Origin: an uncultured Sphingorhabdus sp.
GTDB taxonomy: Bacteria; Pseudomonadota; Alphaproteobacteria; Sphingomonadales; Sphingomonadaceae
Direction: 5' to 3'
Length of the DNA: 40,450 nucleotides
Assembly: GCA_905479715.1 (NCBI GenBank)
Contig: CAJQNR010000038.1
Location: forward strand, 1-40,450
Shown here piece by piece: positions 1-8,714 of this stretch; within the stretch, counting starts at the first letter, position 1; each line of letters begins with the position of its first letter. A program made the position numbers and the translations under genes. Under the pieces are notes generated by a model. That model ran no database searches, was not told where the DNA came from, and was given only the letters and a program-made list of their open reading frames with translations.

Positions 1-140
1 GGGCCAAAGCGGCCAGTCAACCGCCAGCTATTTGGGGAGCGCGGCTGACTGGCCGCCGCCATTTTGCACCCATCACGCTCAACCAAAAACTGGTCTACTT
101 TTGCGCCGCCATATGGCCTGATTTTACTCCGCCGTTGACA
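1..140. mobile_element. Probable right end of an IS21-family element (non-coding terminus only)
   Basis: Two imperfect direct repeats of the form TGGyCTnnTTTTnCnCCGCC lie at 91-110 and 114-133, 23 bp apart, and the second runs into CCGTTGACA ending at 140. Iterated terminal repeats ending in CA are typical of IS21-family (istA/istB) elements. No istAB coding sequence is in the window; it would lie to the left. An 11-bp inverted repeat (9-19 with 46-56) sits in the same stretch. The junction at about 140/141 abuts an IS481-type remnant, suggesting one element inserted into the other. The family assignment is from the end pattern only. Confidence 0.4.
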
Positions 141-325
141 ATTATGACAGCCATGCCCAGCTGACCGCGCATCTCAACGACTTCATTGACGCCTACAATT
201 ATGGTCGGCGGCTGAAGACCCTCAAGAGACTCACACCCTTCGAATACATCTGCAAAATGTGGACAACTGAACCAAACAGATTTACACTTAATCCAACTCA
301 TCAAATGCCTAGACTAAACACCTAG
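141..325 (+). pseudogene. IS481-family transposase, 3' fragment
   Basis: The frame ending in TAG at 323-325 translates to about 61 residues that read like the C-terminus of IS481-family DDE transposases: an N-Y-D-S-H start, then NYGRRLKTLKRLTP, FEYICKMWTTEP and the terminal HQMPRLNT. The catalytic core and N-terminus are absent; the frame is cut on the left by the IS21-type end. Only the final fifth of the usual length (about 320 aa) remains, so it is inactive. It marks the left end of the window as mobile-element debris next to the catabolic operon. Confidence 0.7.
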
Positions 326-411
326 CTTCAAATCAAGGTATCAAAATTCATATTTGGTATTCTCGACCACCCAATTCATCGAAGATATGACAGGTCATTC
401 TAACATTGCGG

Positions 412-1395
412 TTAGCGTTCGTGGGAGCTTTTCCAAAAAGAAAGAACGCTCCTGAGAGCTGCGACAAAGGCCAATGGCTGATCGAGCATCAGGTGGTGGC
501 GGGCTTCCGGTATGGCTATTATCGGGATGTCGTTTCCACCCATCTCGCGGATGTAATCGGCAGAATCCTGTGAGAAGAGCAGACTGTTACCGCCGTGCAC
601 GATTGCTTTGCGGCCCGGCGCTTGCACCAGCCGCTTACCCATGTTCAGCCACTCCTCGGGCCTATTGCTCCGCCGGAAAACCTCTGGTGAGAATTTCCAC
701 GTCCAACTGCCTCTTTTATGCTTCAGCGAATGATACGCAATATAATCTAGCAGGAATGGCTCCTCGGCGGGCTGAGGCGGCGATAGGATGTAGCGCGCAC
801 GCGCTGCTTCATAGCTGGGATAGCGCTTGTTGGGCTTGTCCGGATTCCCTGATCCCGGGCTCGACCGATCGTTCTTCCAGTATTTTTCAAGCAATTCAGG
901 GCGCATGATCATAAGGTCGCATACGACCACTCCAGCAAAGGCGTCGGGCGACTGGGTCACGGCTGTCAGCGCGGCACCCGAACCGAAGCTGTGCGCGATG
1001 ATCGTTGGCTTTTGGCCATCCGCAAACATGTTCAGGGCCTCGGCAACCTCGGTGAATTCCCTCCCGCGGGCCGCCGTGTCAGCTGCCCCCCGCATTTCGC
1101 TGTCCCCCATACCCGCCAAATCGAATGCCACGACATCATATTCTTCCGCGAAGAACGGCGCAATAAAAGCGAAGCAGCGGGCATGGGCGAGGAAGCCATG
1201 TGTCATTAGCAATTTGGGCTTATCGGGGCTGCCCCAGCGGAGATAGTGCACCTTGGCACCGGAAATCTCTACATAAGCTTCTTCGCGCGGCACGTTCAGT
1301 GCTGCTATGAACCATTCGGGCAGGTGCGAACCGTCCCCGGCCCACAAGGAATCGATGTCAGTCGGAAGGTTGTTTACAGGGGTCATTTCATTCAT
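412..1395 (-). CDS. Alpha/beta-fold hydrolase (probable ester/lactone hydrolase)
   Basis: 327 aa from the ATG at 1395, chosen because AAGGAA lies about 12 nt upstream and homologous-looking sequence begins there; the open frame extends further upstream but overlaps the BVMO gene. Visible motifs: oxyanion-hole HG at residues 65-66 (THGFLAH), nucleophile elbow A-H-S-F-G with Ser136, and His300/His301 near the C-terminus as the candidate general base. It is the last gene of the operon, 29 nt after the Baeyer-Villiger monooxygenase. The natural reading (inference) is hydrolysis of the ester or lactone the BVMO makes. Epoxide hydrolase or haloalkane dehalogenase-like activity cannot be excluded from sequence. 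Confidence 0.85.
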   Translation of the reverse strand: MNEMTPVNNLPTDIDSLWAGDGSHLPEWFIAALNVPREEAYVEISGAKVHYLRWGSPDKPKLLMTHGFLAHARCFAFIAPFFAEEYDVVAFDLAGMGDSEMRGAADTAARGREFTEVAEALNMFADGQKPTIIAHSFGSGAALTAVTQSPDAFAGVVVCDLMIMRPELLEKYWKNDRSSPGSGNPDKPNKRYPSYEAARARYILSPPQPAEEPFLLDYIAYHSLKHKRGSWTWKFSPEVFRRSNRPEEWLNMGKRLVQAPGRKAIVHGGNSLLFSQDSADYIREMGGNDIPIIAIPEARHHLMLDQPLAFVAALRSVLSFWKSSHER

Positions 1396-1424
1396 TGCGC
1401 GAAAGGTTCCTTGTTGGTGAGTTT

Positions 1425-3029
1425 TTAGGTGGCGAATCCGCGATAGGCATTTTGCGCTACGTCGTCGCATACGGCGGCATAGCCAACCACGCTTGGGAAA
1501 TTGATAAGCTGGCGCTTCTTGCTCGGGATGTTTGCGCCCATGTACCAGGAGTCCGCTTCGGGAAAGAGTGTCATCGCGCCAGCTTGGGCGACTATTTCGG
1601 TCCAGGTCGTCTCGGCCTGCGGTTCGGCATCGAAGAGCTTGATCCCGCCTTGCCTCAGCCATATCAGAAAGTCGCAAATCCAGTCGCCTTGTATCTCAGC
1701 GCTCGTTGGGCCGTTCGCAAAACCTGATGGGCTCAGGGGACCGTAAGAAAACAGCATATTGGGAAAGCCCGTCACGGACATGCCCAGATAGGCGCGCAAG
1801 CCATCGTTCCAGGCCTGTGCCAAACCGAGCCCGCCCAGCCCGGTTATATTCATGTCGATCAGTCCGCCGCGTCCGGCATCGAAGCCTGTTGCAAAGACGA
1901 TCAGATCGCAGTCAAACGCCCCATCCTGAGTTTCGATACGGTCCGCGCTGATCCGGACGATCGGCGTTTCCTTCAGATCGACGAGCGCGACATTTTCCTG
2001 CGCAAAAATCTCGTAATAATTCTGTTCCAGCGATGGCCGCTTGGTGCCGAAGGGGTGGGGCGGCTCGGCAGGAGCAAGTTTTTCCGCAAGCGCCGGATCG
2101 ACGATCCGCTCCCGGACTTTGTCGCGCCAGAAATCATAAGCGTAGCGGTTTGCTTCGCGGTTGGTGAGCATATCCGCAAAATTGTGATACCAAAATTTTA
2201 GACCGCCGCGCTGCCAGAGATGCTCGAAATGTGCGGTGCGCTCCTCATCGCTAACCTCAAGTGCCGATTTTTCCAGCGACTGGTATTCAAAACCCCCGCT
2301 GGTCTGCTTGCGTTGTTCGAAAATGGCCGGATACCCCTGCTTTTCGCACACCTGCCCTTCCTCGGTCATTGTCTCCTGGCGCATGGGAAGGGCCAGGATC
2401 GGCGTCCTCTGAAACAGTGTCAGCCGGTCTGCTGATTTTGCTGCCTCCTGTGCCACCTGCACACCGCTGGCGCCGGTGCCGATCAGGCAAATCTTGCGGC
2501 CTGCCAGATCAATGCCTTCCTGAGGCCAGCGCGCGGTGTGGCACCATTCGCCAGCGAAGGTGTCGAGGCCGGGAATGTCGGGGACATAAGGCTTCGACGC
2601 GAAGCCGAGAGCCGGCAGGAGAAACCGCGCTGTCACCGTGTCCCCACCGTCCAGATGCAGGCGCCAGAGCGATGCCTTTTCGGCGAAGCGCGCGCTTTCG
2701 ACCCTCGTGCCCAAACGCATGTGCGGCCACAGATCGAGGGTATCGCAGACATGACGAAAATAGGTGCGCAGCTCTTCCCATCCGGGAAAGCGCTCGGTCC
2801 AAGACCATGTCTGCCATATATCTGGGAGTGAGAATTCGTAAAGCGGAACCTGCGAATCGACCCGCGCGCCCGGATAGCGGTTCCAGTACCAGATGCCGCC
2901 GGGCTGGGCGGCAGCATCGACCAGCAGGATATTGAACCCGGCCTCGCGCAGTTTGTGAAGCAGGTAGATGCCGCTGAAACCGGCACCGACGATCACCGCG
3001 TCATAGTCTGGCGTGGTCTTGCCGCTCAC
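1425..3029 (-). CDS. Baeyer-Villiger flavin monooxygenase
   Basis: 534 aa with a GTG start whose GTGA overlaps the stop of the upstream CoA ligase by 4 nt, indicating translational coupling. The FAD-binding Rossmann motif GAGFSG is at residues 15-20, the NADPH-binding GTGASG at 184-189, and between them the BVMO fingerprint FxGxxxHTxxWP is complete at 158-169 (FAGEWCHTARWP). The length is normal for type I BVMOs (cyclohexanone or steroid/phenylacetone type). These enzymes insert one O atom next to a carbonyl using NADPH and O2, giving an ester or lactone; the hydrolase gene directly downstream fits cleavage of that product. Substrate is not determinable from sequence. Confidence 0.93.
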   Translation of the reverse strand: MSGKTTPDYDAVIVGAGFSGIYLLHKLREAGFNILLVDAAAQPGGIWYWNRYPGARVDSQVPLYEFSLPDIWQTWSWTERFPGWEELRTYFRHVCDTLDLWPHMRLGTRVESARFAEKASLWRLHLDGGDTVTARFLLPALGFASKPYVPDIPGLDTFAGEWCHTARWPQEGIDLAGRKICLIGTGASGVQVAQEAAKSADRLTLFQRTPILALPMRQETMTEEGQVCEKQGYPAIFEQRKQTSGGFEYQSLEKSALEVSDEERTAHFEHLWQRGGLKFWYHNFADMLTNREANRYAYDFWRDKVRERIVDPALAEKLAPAEPPHPFGTKRPSLEQNYYEIFAQENVALVDLKETPIVRISADRIETQDGAFDCDLIVFATGFDAGRGGLIDMNITGLGGLGLAQAWNDGLRAYLGMSVTGFPNMLFSYGPLSPSGFANGPTSAEIQGDWICDFLIWLRQGGIKLFDAEPQAETTWTEIVAQAGAMTLFPEADSWYMGANIPSKKRQLINFPSVVGYAAVCDDVAQNAYRGFAT

Positions 3030-4639
3030 GCTGCCGCCCTGCTGCCTTCCGCAATTTTCTTTGCCGCTGCGTAATCCGCCTTTCCGTTCGAGGCGCGCAG
3101 AGGCGTGTCGGTAGGATGGATCGCCTTGGGCGTTTTATATCCCGCCAGCTGCTGGCGGACGTGATCCTTTACAGCTTGCTCATCAAATTCAGCCTGCTTG
3201 TCGAGATGAACCACGGCGGTTACCGCTTGACCCCATTTTTCGTCCGGCACGCCGACCACCAGCGCATCGGCGATGGCGGGGTGGGTCTTCAGCACTTCTT
3301 CGACTTCTTCGGGATAGACCTTTTCACCAGCGGTGTTGATGCACACGCTGCCCCGGCCGAGCAGGGTCAGGCTGCCATCGGTCTCCACGTGGCACCAGTC
3401 GCCCGGTATCGAGTAACGCACACCGTCGATTGTCTTGAAAGTCTTGGCCGACTTTTCGGGGTCCTTGTAATAGCCGACCGGGATCGCACCCTTGCGCGCG
3501 ATAAAGCCGGGCACGCCGCTGCCCGGTTCGACCGTCTGGTCGTTCTCGTCGAACACGTCGCAGAACTCGCCGATGCCGAATTTGGCGGTGTTGGTGCCGC
3601 CTTGCGCGGTGGTGACCGAAAGGCCGTAGCCGAGGCCTTCGGAAGCGCCGAAACTGTCCATCAGGATGACTTGAGAAATGTGCTTGCAAAGACCGGCCTT
3701 GACCTCCTTGCTCCACATCACGCCGGACGAGATGATCGACACGAGGCTGCTGGTATCCCAGCGGCCGGGATGTTCGTCGAGGGCGCGAAGCATCGGCTTG
3801 GCGAAAGCGTCACCCACGATTGCGATACTCTCGACCTTGTGTTTCTCGACCGTCTCCCACAACTCTTCGGCATCGAATGACGGGTCGGAGAGTGTAACGA
3901 TTGCACCGCCCGACATCAGCGCGCCGATCCCGGTGATAAAGCCTGTGCCGTGCATCAGCGGGCAGGAGGGGAGGGTGCGGCGTCCCGGCCCCTGGCTCTT
4001 GATCAGCGCGACGTTTTCTTCGTGCGACTGCGGCACCGGGCCGAGCAGCTTTTGCGCGTCGAGCTGCGCCTTGCGCATGTCGTCGTGCCGCCACATCACG
4101 CCCTTGGGCATGCCGGTGGTGCCGCCGGTATAGATGAACAGCAGATCGCCTGGTGAGCGCTCGATGCCTAGAGGCGAACCGTCTCCCTGCGTCGTGAGAT
4201 GTTCATAGGGAACGGCGAAAGGGGCGATTTCCGACGCATCACCGATCTCGACGAAAGTGTGGACCTTCTCAAGCCGGTCCTTCAGCTCAAGGATATAGTC
4301 GCGAAATTCGGAGCTGTAGACGATCACCTCGCTGTCGGAATCGTCGAAGATGTAGAATACTTCTTCGGGCACGTAGCGATAATTGATGTTCACATGCGTG
4401 AGCCGACCCTTGAAGCAGGCCGCCATCAGCTCGCCGTATTCGGGACGGTTTCGCATGTAGAACGCCACCTTCGCTCCGTCGACGGCACCGCGTTCCCGCA
4501 GGTTGCGCGCGAGATTGTTCGAACGGACTGACATTTCCGGCCATGTGATGATCCGGTCGCCATGGATCAGCGCGGGCGCATCCTTCGGCATGGCCGGTTC
4601 GATAGCATCAAGAATGTCGCCAAGGTTCCAGTCGATCAC
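3026..4639 (-). CDS. Acyl-CoA synthetase (FadD3/FadD19-like AMP-forming ligase)
   Basis: 537 aa from a GTG start. The ANL-superfamily phosphate-binding loop TGGTTGMPKG is at residues 171-180; the C-terminal domain has the GEKVYPEEVEEV region and the adenylation lysine in NGK near residue 520. It should activate a carboxylic acid as a CoA thioester via an acyl-AMP. Overall it resembles ligases used for steroid or terpenoid side-chain or ring acids more than long-chain fatty acid FadD (inference from overall look). It follows the acyl-CoA dehydrogenase pair after 62 nt and overlaps the BVMO start by 4 nt, so it supplies the CoA esters for the rest of the operon. Confidence 0.9.
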   Translation of the reverse strand: MIDWNLGDILDAIEPAMPKDAPALIHGDRIITWPEMSVRSNNLARNLRERGAVDGAKVAFYMRNRPEYGELMAACFKGRLTHVNINYRYVPEEVFYIFDDSDSEVIVYSSEFRDYILELKDRLEKVHTFVEIGDASEIAPFAVPYEHLTTQGDGSPLGIERSPGDLLFIYTGGTTGMPKGVMWRHDDMRKAQLDAQKLLGPVPQSHEENVALIKSQGPGRRTLPSCPLMHGTGFITGIGALMSGGAIVTLSDPSFDAEELWETVEKHKVESIAIVGDAFAKPMLRALDEHPGRWDTSSLVSIISSGVMWSKEVKAGLCKHISQVILMDSFGASEGLGYGLSVTTAQGGTNTAKFGIGEFCDVFDENDQTVEPGSGVPGFIARKGAIPVGYYKDPEKSAKTFKTIDGVRYSIPGDWCHVETDGSLTLLGRGSVCINTAGEKVYPEEVEEVLKTHPAIADALVVGVPDEKWGQAVTAVVHLDKQAEFDEQAVKDHVRQQLAGYKTPKAIHPTDTPLRASNGKADYAAAKKIAEGSRAAA

Positions 4640-4701
4640 GTTTCCATCTCATCTCTTGGCGGGGCGCCGCTTGTCTCGCGGCGTCCCCGCAGCTACTTAA
4701 A

Positions 4702-5793
4702 TCACGCTGCCCGGGTCCACCCCTGCCGCGCTGCTGCTTCGGCTCTCACCGCTTCGGGGCCGCCAAGAACCTGGCGATCGAAACCGATCCGCTTGAACCA
4801 ATAATGGAGCCCAAGCAGGTCGGTGAAGCCCATCCCGCCATGCACTTCGGTGGAAGTGCGCGCGACGAAGCGATACACCTCGCCGGTATGCGATTTCGCA
4901 TGGCACGCGGCGAGCGTGGCTTCATCCGACGCCGCGTCGAAAGCATGCGCTGCGTACCAAATCAGGGAGCGGCATGGTTCGTGACGGGCTGCCATTTCCG
5001 CGCACATATGCTTGACCGCCTGAAAGCTGCCAATGATCCGCCCGAATTGTTCGCGCTGTCCGGCATAATCGACCGCCTTCTCAATCATGGCCTGACCCGC
5101 GCCGAGGCTGTCAGCGGCCAGGATCACCCGGCCCGCATCGCGCAGCCGTGCCGCAGTCGCTCCGCCATCGTTGGCCAGTGGTTCGGCCGCAACGGTCTCG
5201 AACCGCATTTCCCCTACGCTGCGGGTGCGGTCGATCGTCGTCAGCGGGATTTTCTCCAGCCCCGGTGCATCGGCGGGGACGAAGTGCATCCGCCCCGCGG
5301 TATCGGCCACCAGGAAGGCCTCGGCGCCGGTGAAATCGAGTGCGAACAGCGCCGTGCCGTCCAGCTTGCCGCTGTTGCAGGTTACGCCCGCCCCGTCGCG
5401 CGCCTCAATAGTCTCGGCAATGGCAACGGCGATCTGCGCTTTGCCGCTGGCGATCTGAGGCAACCACTCAGCCTGCTGCTGCTCGTTGCCGGCTTGCGCC
5501 AGCGCGATGGGTGCAAGCACATGGCTGGCGAGAAACGGCACCGGAGCGACCGCATAGGCAAGCTGTTCGGCCACAATAGCTGCATCTAGCAAGGTCATAC
5601 CGAGGCCGCCATGCTGTTCGGGAACCATCATTCCTGTGATGCCCAGTTCGCTCAGTGCAGACTGCACCTTTTCGCTGTAAGAAGCTTCGCCTTCGGCGCA
5701 CTCACGCACATGGTCGAGCGGGCAGGTGTCGGCGAGGCATCGCGCGACTGTATCGCGCAGCATCTGCTGGTCTTGCGACAGTCCGAAATCCAT
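4702..5793 (-). CDS. Acyl-CoA dehydrogenase, small-type subunit
   Basis: 363 aa; ATG start shares one base with the stop of the upstream acyl-CoA dehydrogenase (TGATG). The ACAD N-terminal helical domain, middle domain and C-terminal helical domain are recognisable (PEQHGGLGMTLLDAAIVAEQ; REQFGRIIGSFQAVKHMCA; STEVHGGMGFTD). It is shorter than usual and has no YEGT-type catalytic segment; after HGGMGFTD the sequence goes straight to a diverged C-terminus. That is the pattern of heteromeric alpha2beta2 ACADs of steroid side-chain degradation, where two adjacent genes give one enzyme (known for M. tuberculosis FadE pairs). The partner is most likely the gene immediately upstream. Confidence 0.9.
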   Translation of the reverse strand: MDFGLSQDQQMLRDTVARCLADTCPLDHVRECAEGEASYSEKVQSALSELGITGMMVPEQHGGLGMTLLDAAIVAEQLAYAVAPVPFLASHVLAPIALAQAGNEQQQAEWLPQIASGKAQIAVAIAETIEARDGAGVTCNSGKLDGTALFALDFTGAEAFLVADTAGRMHFVPADAPGLEKIPLTTIDRTRSVGEMRFETVAAEPLANDGGATAARLRDAGRVILAADSLGAGQAMIEKAVDYAGQREQFGRIIGSFQAVKHMCAEMAARHEPCRSLIWYAAHAFDAASDEATLAACHAKSHTGEVYRFVARTSTEVHGGMGFTDLLGLHYWFKRIGFDRQVLGGPEAVRAEAAARQGWTRAA

Positions 5794-7043
5794 CAGGCGG
5801 CTCCCTGTTTCTGGCGGGCCGCGACGGCGGCGCCCTGTTCGGCCGGCGCAGGTTTGGCCAGCTTAGGTTCGCGCGGCATATCGAGACCGCGTTCGGCGAT
5901 GATGTTCTTCTGGATCTGCGCGGTACCTCCACCGATGATAAGGCCCAGCTGGAACATGTAGTTCCACTGCCACGCGCCTCCTTCGCGCTCGCGATTGCTA
6001 CCGTGATAAAGGATGCCGATCTCGCCCATGGCGTCGATCGCCAGAGCCGATATCTGATGCGCCAGTTCGCAGCTTTGCAGCTTGACAATCAGCTTGGCCA
6101 TGCCGCCGGGTTCGCCCTTCAGATTGTCCGAAAGGATACGCATTCCGTTGTATTTCATCGCTGCAACTTCGGCCTGAAGCGCCGCCAACCGGTCGCGCAG
6201 CACGGCATTGTCGATCGCGCGGCCTTGGCCGACACGTTCTTTCTGCATTAGCTTGACCAGTGCCTGAAATCGGTTTTCCAGCGCATCGGGATCGCCCAGC
6301 ATGCCGCGTTCGTGACCCAGTGTCGCATTGGCGACGAACCAGCCTTGACCACGCTGGCCGACGATCTGGTCCATCGGCACCCGCACGTCGGTGAAGAACG
6401 TCTCGTTAAATTCGGCGTGACCGGTCATGGTCTTGAGCGGACGCACCTCAATCCCCGGCGTATCCATCGAGAATATCAGATAGGAAATGCCGCCGTGCTT
6501 GGGCGCGTCAGGTTCGGTCCTGACCAGGCAGAAGATCATGTCCGCCTGCTTGGCCGTGCTGGTCCAGATCTTCTGGCCGTTGATCACGAATTCGCCGTTT
6601 TCGATCCGCGCGCTGGTTTTCAGGCTGGCAAGGTCCGATCCCGCGCCGGGCTCGGAATAGCCCTGGCACCATACGACCTCGCCTTTCAGCGTCGGCTCGA
6701 CCCACTGGCGTTTCTGTGCCTCAGTTCCCAGTTCCAGCAGTGTAGGGACCAGCATCGATATGCCTTGGTTGGCAAGTCCGCCGGGAATGCCGGCGCGCGC
6801 GAATTCCTCGGCGATGATTCGCGATTTGAGAATGTCGGGCTCGGCCCCGTAACCCCCGTATTCCGTGGGGATCGTGCGCGCGGTATAGCCATGTTCGATC
6901 AGCAGCTTTTGCCACTCGACCGCCTCGGGACAGGGGCGGGCGGCCCGGCCCTGCTCGGCTGGCGCACGATTCCCGTACGTCTTTAAGAATTGTCGCACTT
7001 CCTCGCAGAAAGCGTCATATTCGGGTCCATATTCGAGATCCAT
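5793..7043 (-). CDS. Acyl-CoA dehydrogenase, large-type subunit
   Basis: 416 aa, ATG start 7 nt after the DUF35 gene. Typical ACAD features: PTEYGGYGAEP, the FAD/substrate stretch WCQGYSEPGAGSDLASL, INGQKIWTSTAKQAD, and the FAD-contacting GGGTAQIQKNIIAERGL near the C-terminus. Where medium-chain ACADs have catalytic Glu in YEGT, this protein has IIGGGT, so Glu is replaced by Gly. The base must come from another position (for example helix G, as in isovaleryl- or long-chain ACADs and steroid FadEs). Coupled with the downstream small subunit. Expected reaction: alpha,beta-dehydrogenation of an acyl-CoA with a bulky or branched substituent; electrons pass to ETF. Confidence 0.9.
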   Translation of the reverse strand: MDLEYGPEYDAFCEEVRQFLKTYGNRAPAEQGRAARPCPEAVEWQKLLIEHGYTARTIPTEYGGYGAEPDILKSRIIAEEFARAGIPGGLANQGISMLVPTLLELGTEAQKRQWVEPTLKGEVVWCQGYSEPGAGSDLASLKTSARIENGEFVINGQKIWTSTAKQADMIFCLVRTEPDAPKHGGISYLIFSMDTPGIEVRPLKTMTGHAEFNETFFTDVRVPMDQIVGQRGQGWFVANATLGHERGMLGDPDALENRFQALVKLMQKERVGQGRAIDNAVLRDRLAALQAEVAAMKYNGMRILSDNLKGEPGGMAKLIVKLQSCELAHQISALAIDAMGEIGILYHGSNREREGGAWQWNYMFQLGLIIGGGTAQIQKNIIAERGLDMPREPKLAKPAPAEQGAAVAARQKQGAA

Positions 7044-7050
7044 TTCGTGC

Positions 7051-7527
7051 TTATCCTTCGTGGGGTAGGTTCGTATCGGGGCGGAAAACCGGCAGGCGGA
7101 AATCCGCGCCGATCAGTTCGAAATCGAGCGTTACCGGAAGGTCCAGCTCTAGCTTGTCGCGGTCGCAATCGATCAGACGCGTGGCCATGCGGACGCCTTC
7201 TTCCAGTTCCACCACCGCCGAGACGAACGGAATGTCAGCGGCAAAGGCAGGGTGCAGAGCCTGATGTGTGACCGTCCAGGAAAACAGCGTACCTTTTCCG
7301 CTGCTTTGCTCCCAAGAAAAGTCGGGCGAGCCGCATTTTGCGCACATGTAGCGCGGCAGGTGGCGGAAGGTGCCACATTCGCCGCAGCGCTGGAAATAGA
7401 GATTGCCGTCCTGGCAACGGTTCCAGAATTCCTGTTCCACCGGATCCTGCGGGCGCGGTTGCGGCTTTGGCGGCGCCTTCTGCGCCGAGGCACGCATTTT
7501 GGGCGGAAGATTCTTCTCGTCGCTCAT
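7051..7527 (-). CDS. Zn-ribbon/OB-fold protein (DUF35 family), thiolase partner
   Basis: 158 aa from the ATG at 7527, which overlaps the thiolase stop by 4 nt; an in-frame extension upstream lies inside the thiolase gene. A rubredoxin-like zinc ribbon is formed by Cys48, Cys51, Cys62 and Cys65, followed by an OB-fold region ([15 protein letters not shown]). The first 30 residues are Pro/Lys-rich. DUF35 proteins pair with thiolase-fold proteins; in actinobacterial steroid degradation the DUF35 domain of ChsH2 binds Ltp2 and makes a retro-aldolase. Here the DUF35 is stand-alone, not fused to a MaoC hydratase domain. Adjacent thiolase gene supports the same partnership. Confidence 0.9.
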   Translation of the reverse strand: MSDEKNLPPKMRASAQKAPPKPQPRPQDPVEQEFWNRCQDGNLYFQRCGECGTFRHLPRYMCAKCGSPDFSWEQSSGKGTLFSWTVTHQALHPAFAADIPFVSAVVELEEGVRMATRLIDCDRDKLELDLPVTLDFELIGADFRLPVFRPDTNLPHEG

Positions 7528-8714
7528 GCAAACCTCCTCAGGATAGCGATACTGCCATCGCCCAAGTCGCCCCAGCCGGTGACCAGCCCGGTCTGCGCGC
7601 CTTCGACCTGGCGTTCGCCGCAATCGTGGCGCAGTTGACGCACCGCCTCGACCACGTGGTTGAGGCCCCAGACATGCGCTTCGCTCAGCAGGCCGCCATG
7701 GGTGTTGACCGGATAGCGCCCGCCCAGCTCGATCTGCCCGTCGGCGACAAATTCACCCTGTCCGCCCGGTTCGCAATAACCCAGCGCTTCGAGCTGTAGC
7801 AGGACGACATAAGTAAAGCAGTCGTAGATCTGCAGGAAATCCATGTCCTCGCGGCGAACGCCCGCCATGTCGAAGGCGCGCGGGGCGGCATAGCTGAGGC
7901 CGATTTTGAACGGATCGGGCCGGGAAGGAATGTCGTCGGCCGGATAGGGATGTCCCTCGGCTGCGCCCGCAATGCTGACGGGGACATGCGGCATGTCTTT
8001 TGCCCGGTCCATCCGCGAGACGACGACCGCGCAGGCTCCGTCGGTTTCCAGGCAGCAATCGTAAAGGCGGAAAGGTTCGGAAATCAACCGCGCCGAGTGA
8101 TAGGTTTCCGCGTCCAGCTCGCGCCCATAGGTAAAGGCCTGCGGATTCATCTGCGCATGGCGGCGGCAGGCCAGCGCGACGGCCGCCATTGCGTCAGGCC
8201 CGACGCCGTAAAGCTTTGAATGGCGGGTCGCGAGCCAGGCATACATTTGCACCGGCAAAAACACGCCATAGGGACTGTAATAGCCTTTGACCGTGTTGGT
8301 CAGCGTGTTCATGTTCATCGGCCGCGTCGGCGGCGCACCTGGCTTGGGCCTGAGCGCCGAATATCCGTTCCAGCCCAGCGTTATGAGCACATGGTCGCAC
8401 AGGCCGCTGGCGATCGCCATTGCCGCGTTTTGCAGCGCCGTAGTCGGGCTGGCCCCGCCCATATGCACTGTGGCGGCATAGCGCAGCACATCGATACCCA
8501 GATTGGCGGCCATTTCCTCTGACGTCGTATAGATCGGCGGCGGCACCATGCCATCGATATCGGAAGGTTTCAGCCCGGCATCCGCGATGGCGCGGCGCGA
8601 TGCTTCCAGCATCATGTCCACTGCGGTGCGTTCGGTGCCTTTGACGAAAGCGGTTTCGCCAACGCCAGTGATAGCGGACCTGTCGCTGAAGCTTAGGGCG
8701 GCGGTACCGTTCAT
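7524..8714 (-). CDS. Thiolase-like protein (SCPx/Ltp2-type, probable acyl-CoA retro-aldolase)
   Basis: 396 aa, ATG start overlapping the COQ4-like gene stop by 4 nt. Thiolase fold is indicated by [16 protein letters not shown] (residues 86-101), [14 protein letters not shown] (292-305), the [11 protein letters not shown] block with His339, and the C-terminal [10 protein letters not shown] glycine loop. At the position where thiolases carry the nucleophilic Cys it has Ala-Ser (88-89), so classical thiolytic cleavage is unlikely. Tyr297 and His339 remain in the active-site motifs. Together with the coupled DUF35 gene this matches Ltp2-type non-thiolytic aldol-lyases that remove propionyl-CoA or acetyl-CoA from 3-hydroxyacyl-CoAs. 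Assignment to that reaction is inference. Confidence 0.87.
   Translation of the reverse strand: MNGTAALSFSDRSAITGVGETAFVKGTERTAVDMMLEASRRAIADAGLKPSDIDGMVPPPIYTTSEEMAANLGIDVLRYAATVHMGGASPTTALQNAAMAIASGLCDHVLITLGWNGYSALRPKPGAPPTRPMNMNTLTNTVKGYYSPYGVFLPVQMYAWLATRHSKLYGVGPDAMAAVALACRRHAQMNPQAFTYGRELDAETYHSARLISEPFRLYDCCLETDGACAVVVSRMDRAKDMPHVPVSIAGAAEGHPYPADDIPSRPDPFKIGLSYAAPRAFDMAGVRREDMDFLQIYDCFTYVVLLQLEALGYCEPGGQGEFVADGQIELGGRYPVNTHGGLLSEAHVWGLNHVVEAVRQLRHDCGERQVEGAQTGLVTGWGDLGDGSIAILRRFA

Noticed and set aside
3116-3880. A 254-codon plus-strand frame within the acyl-CoA synthetase gene
   Set aside because: Antisense shadow; the minus-strand protein carries the full ANL motifs.
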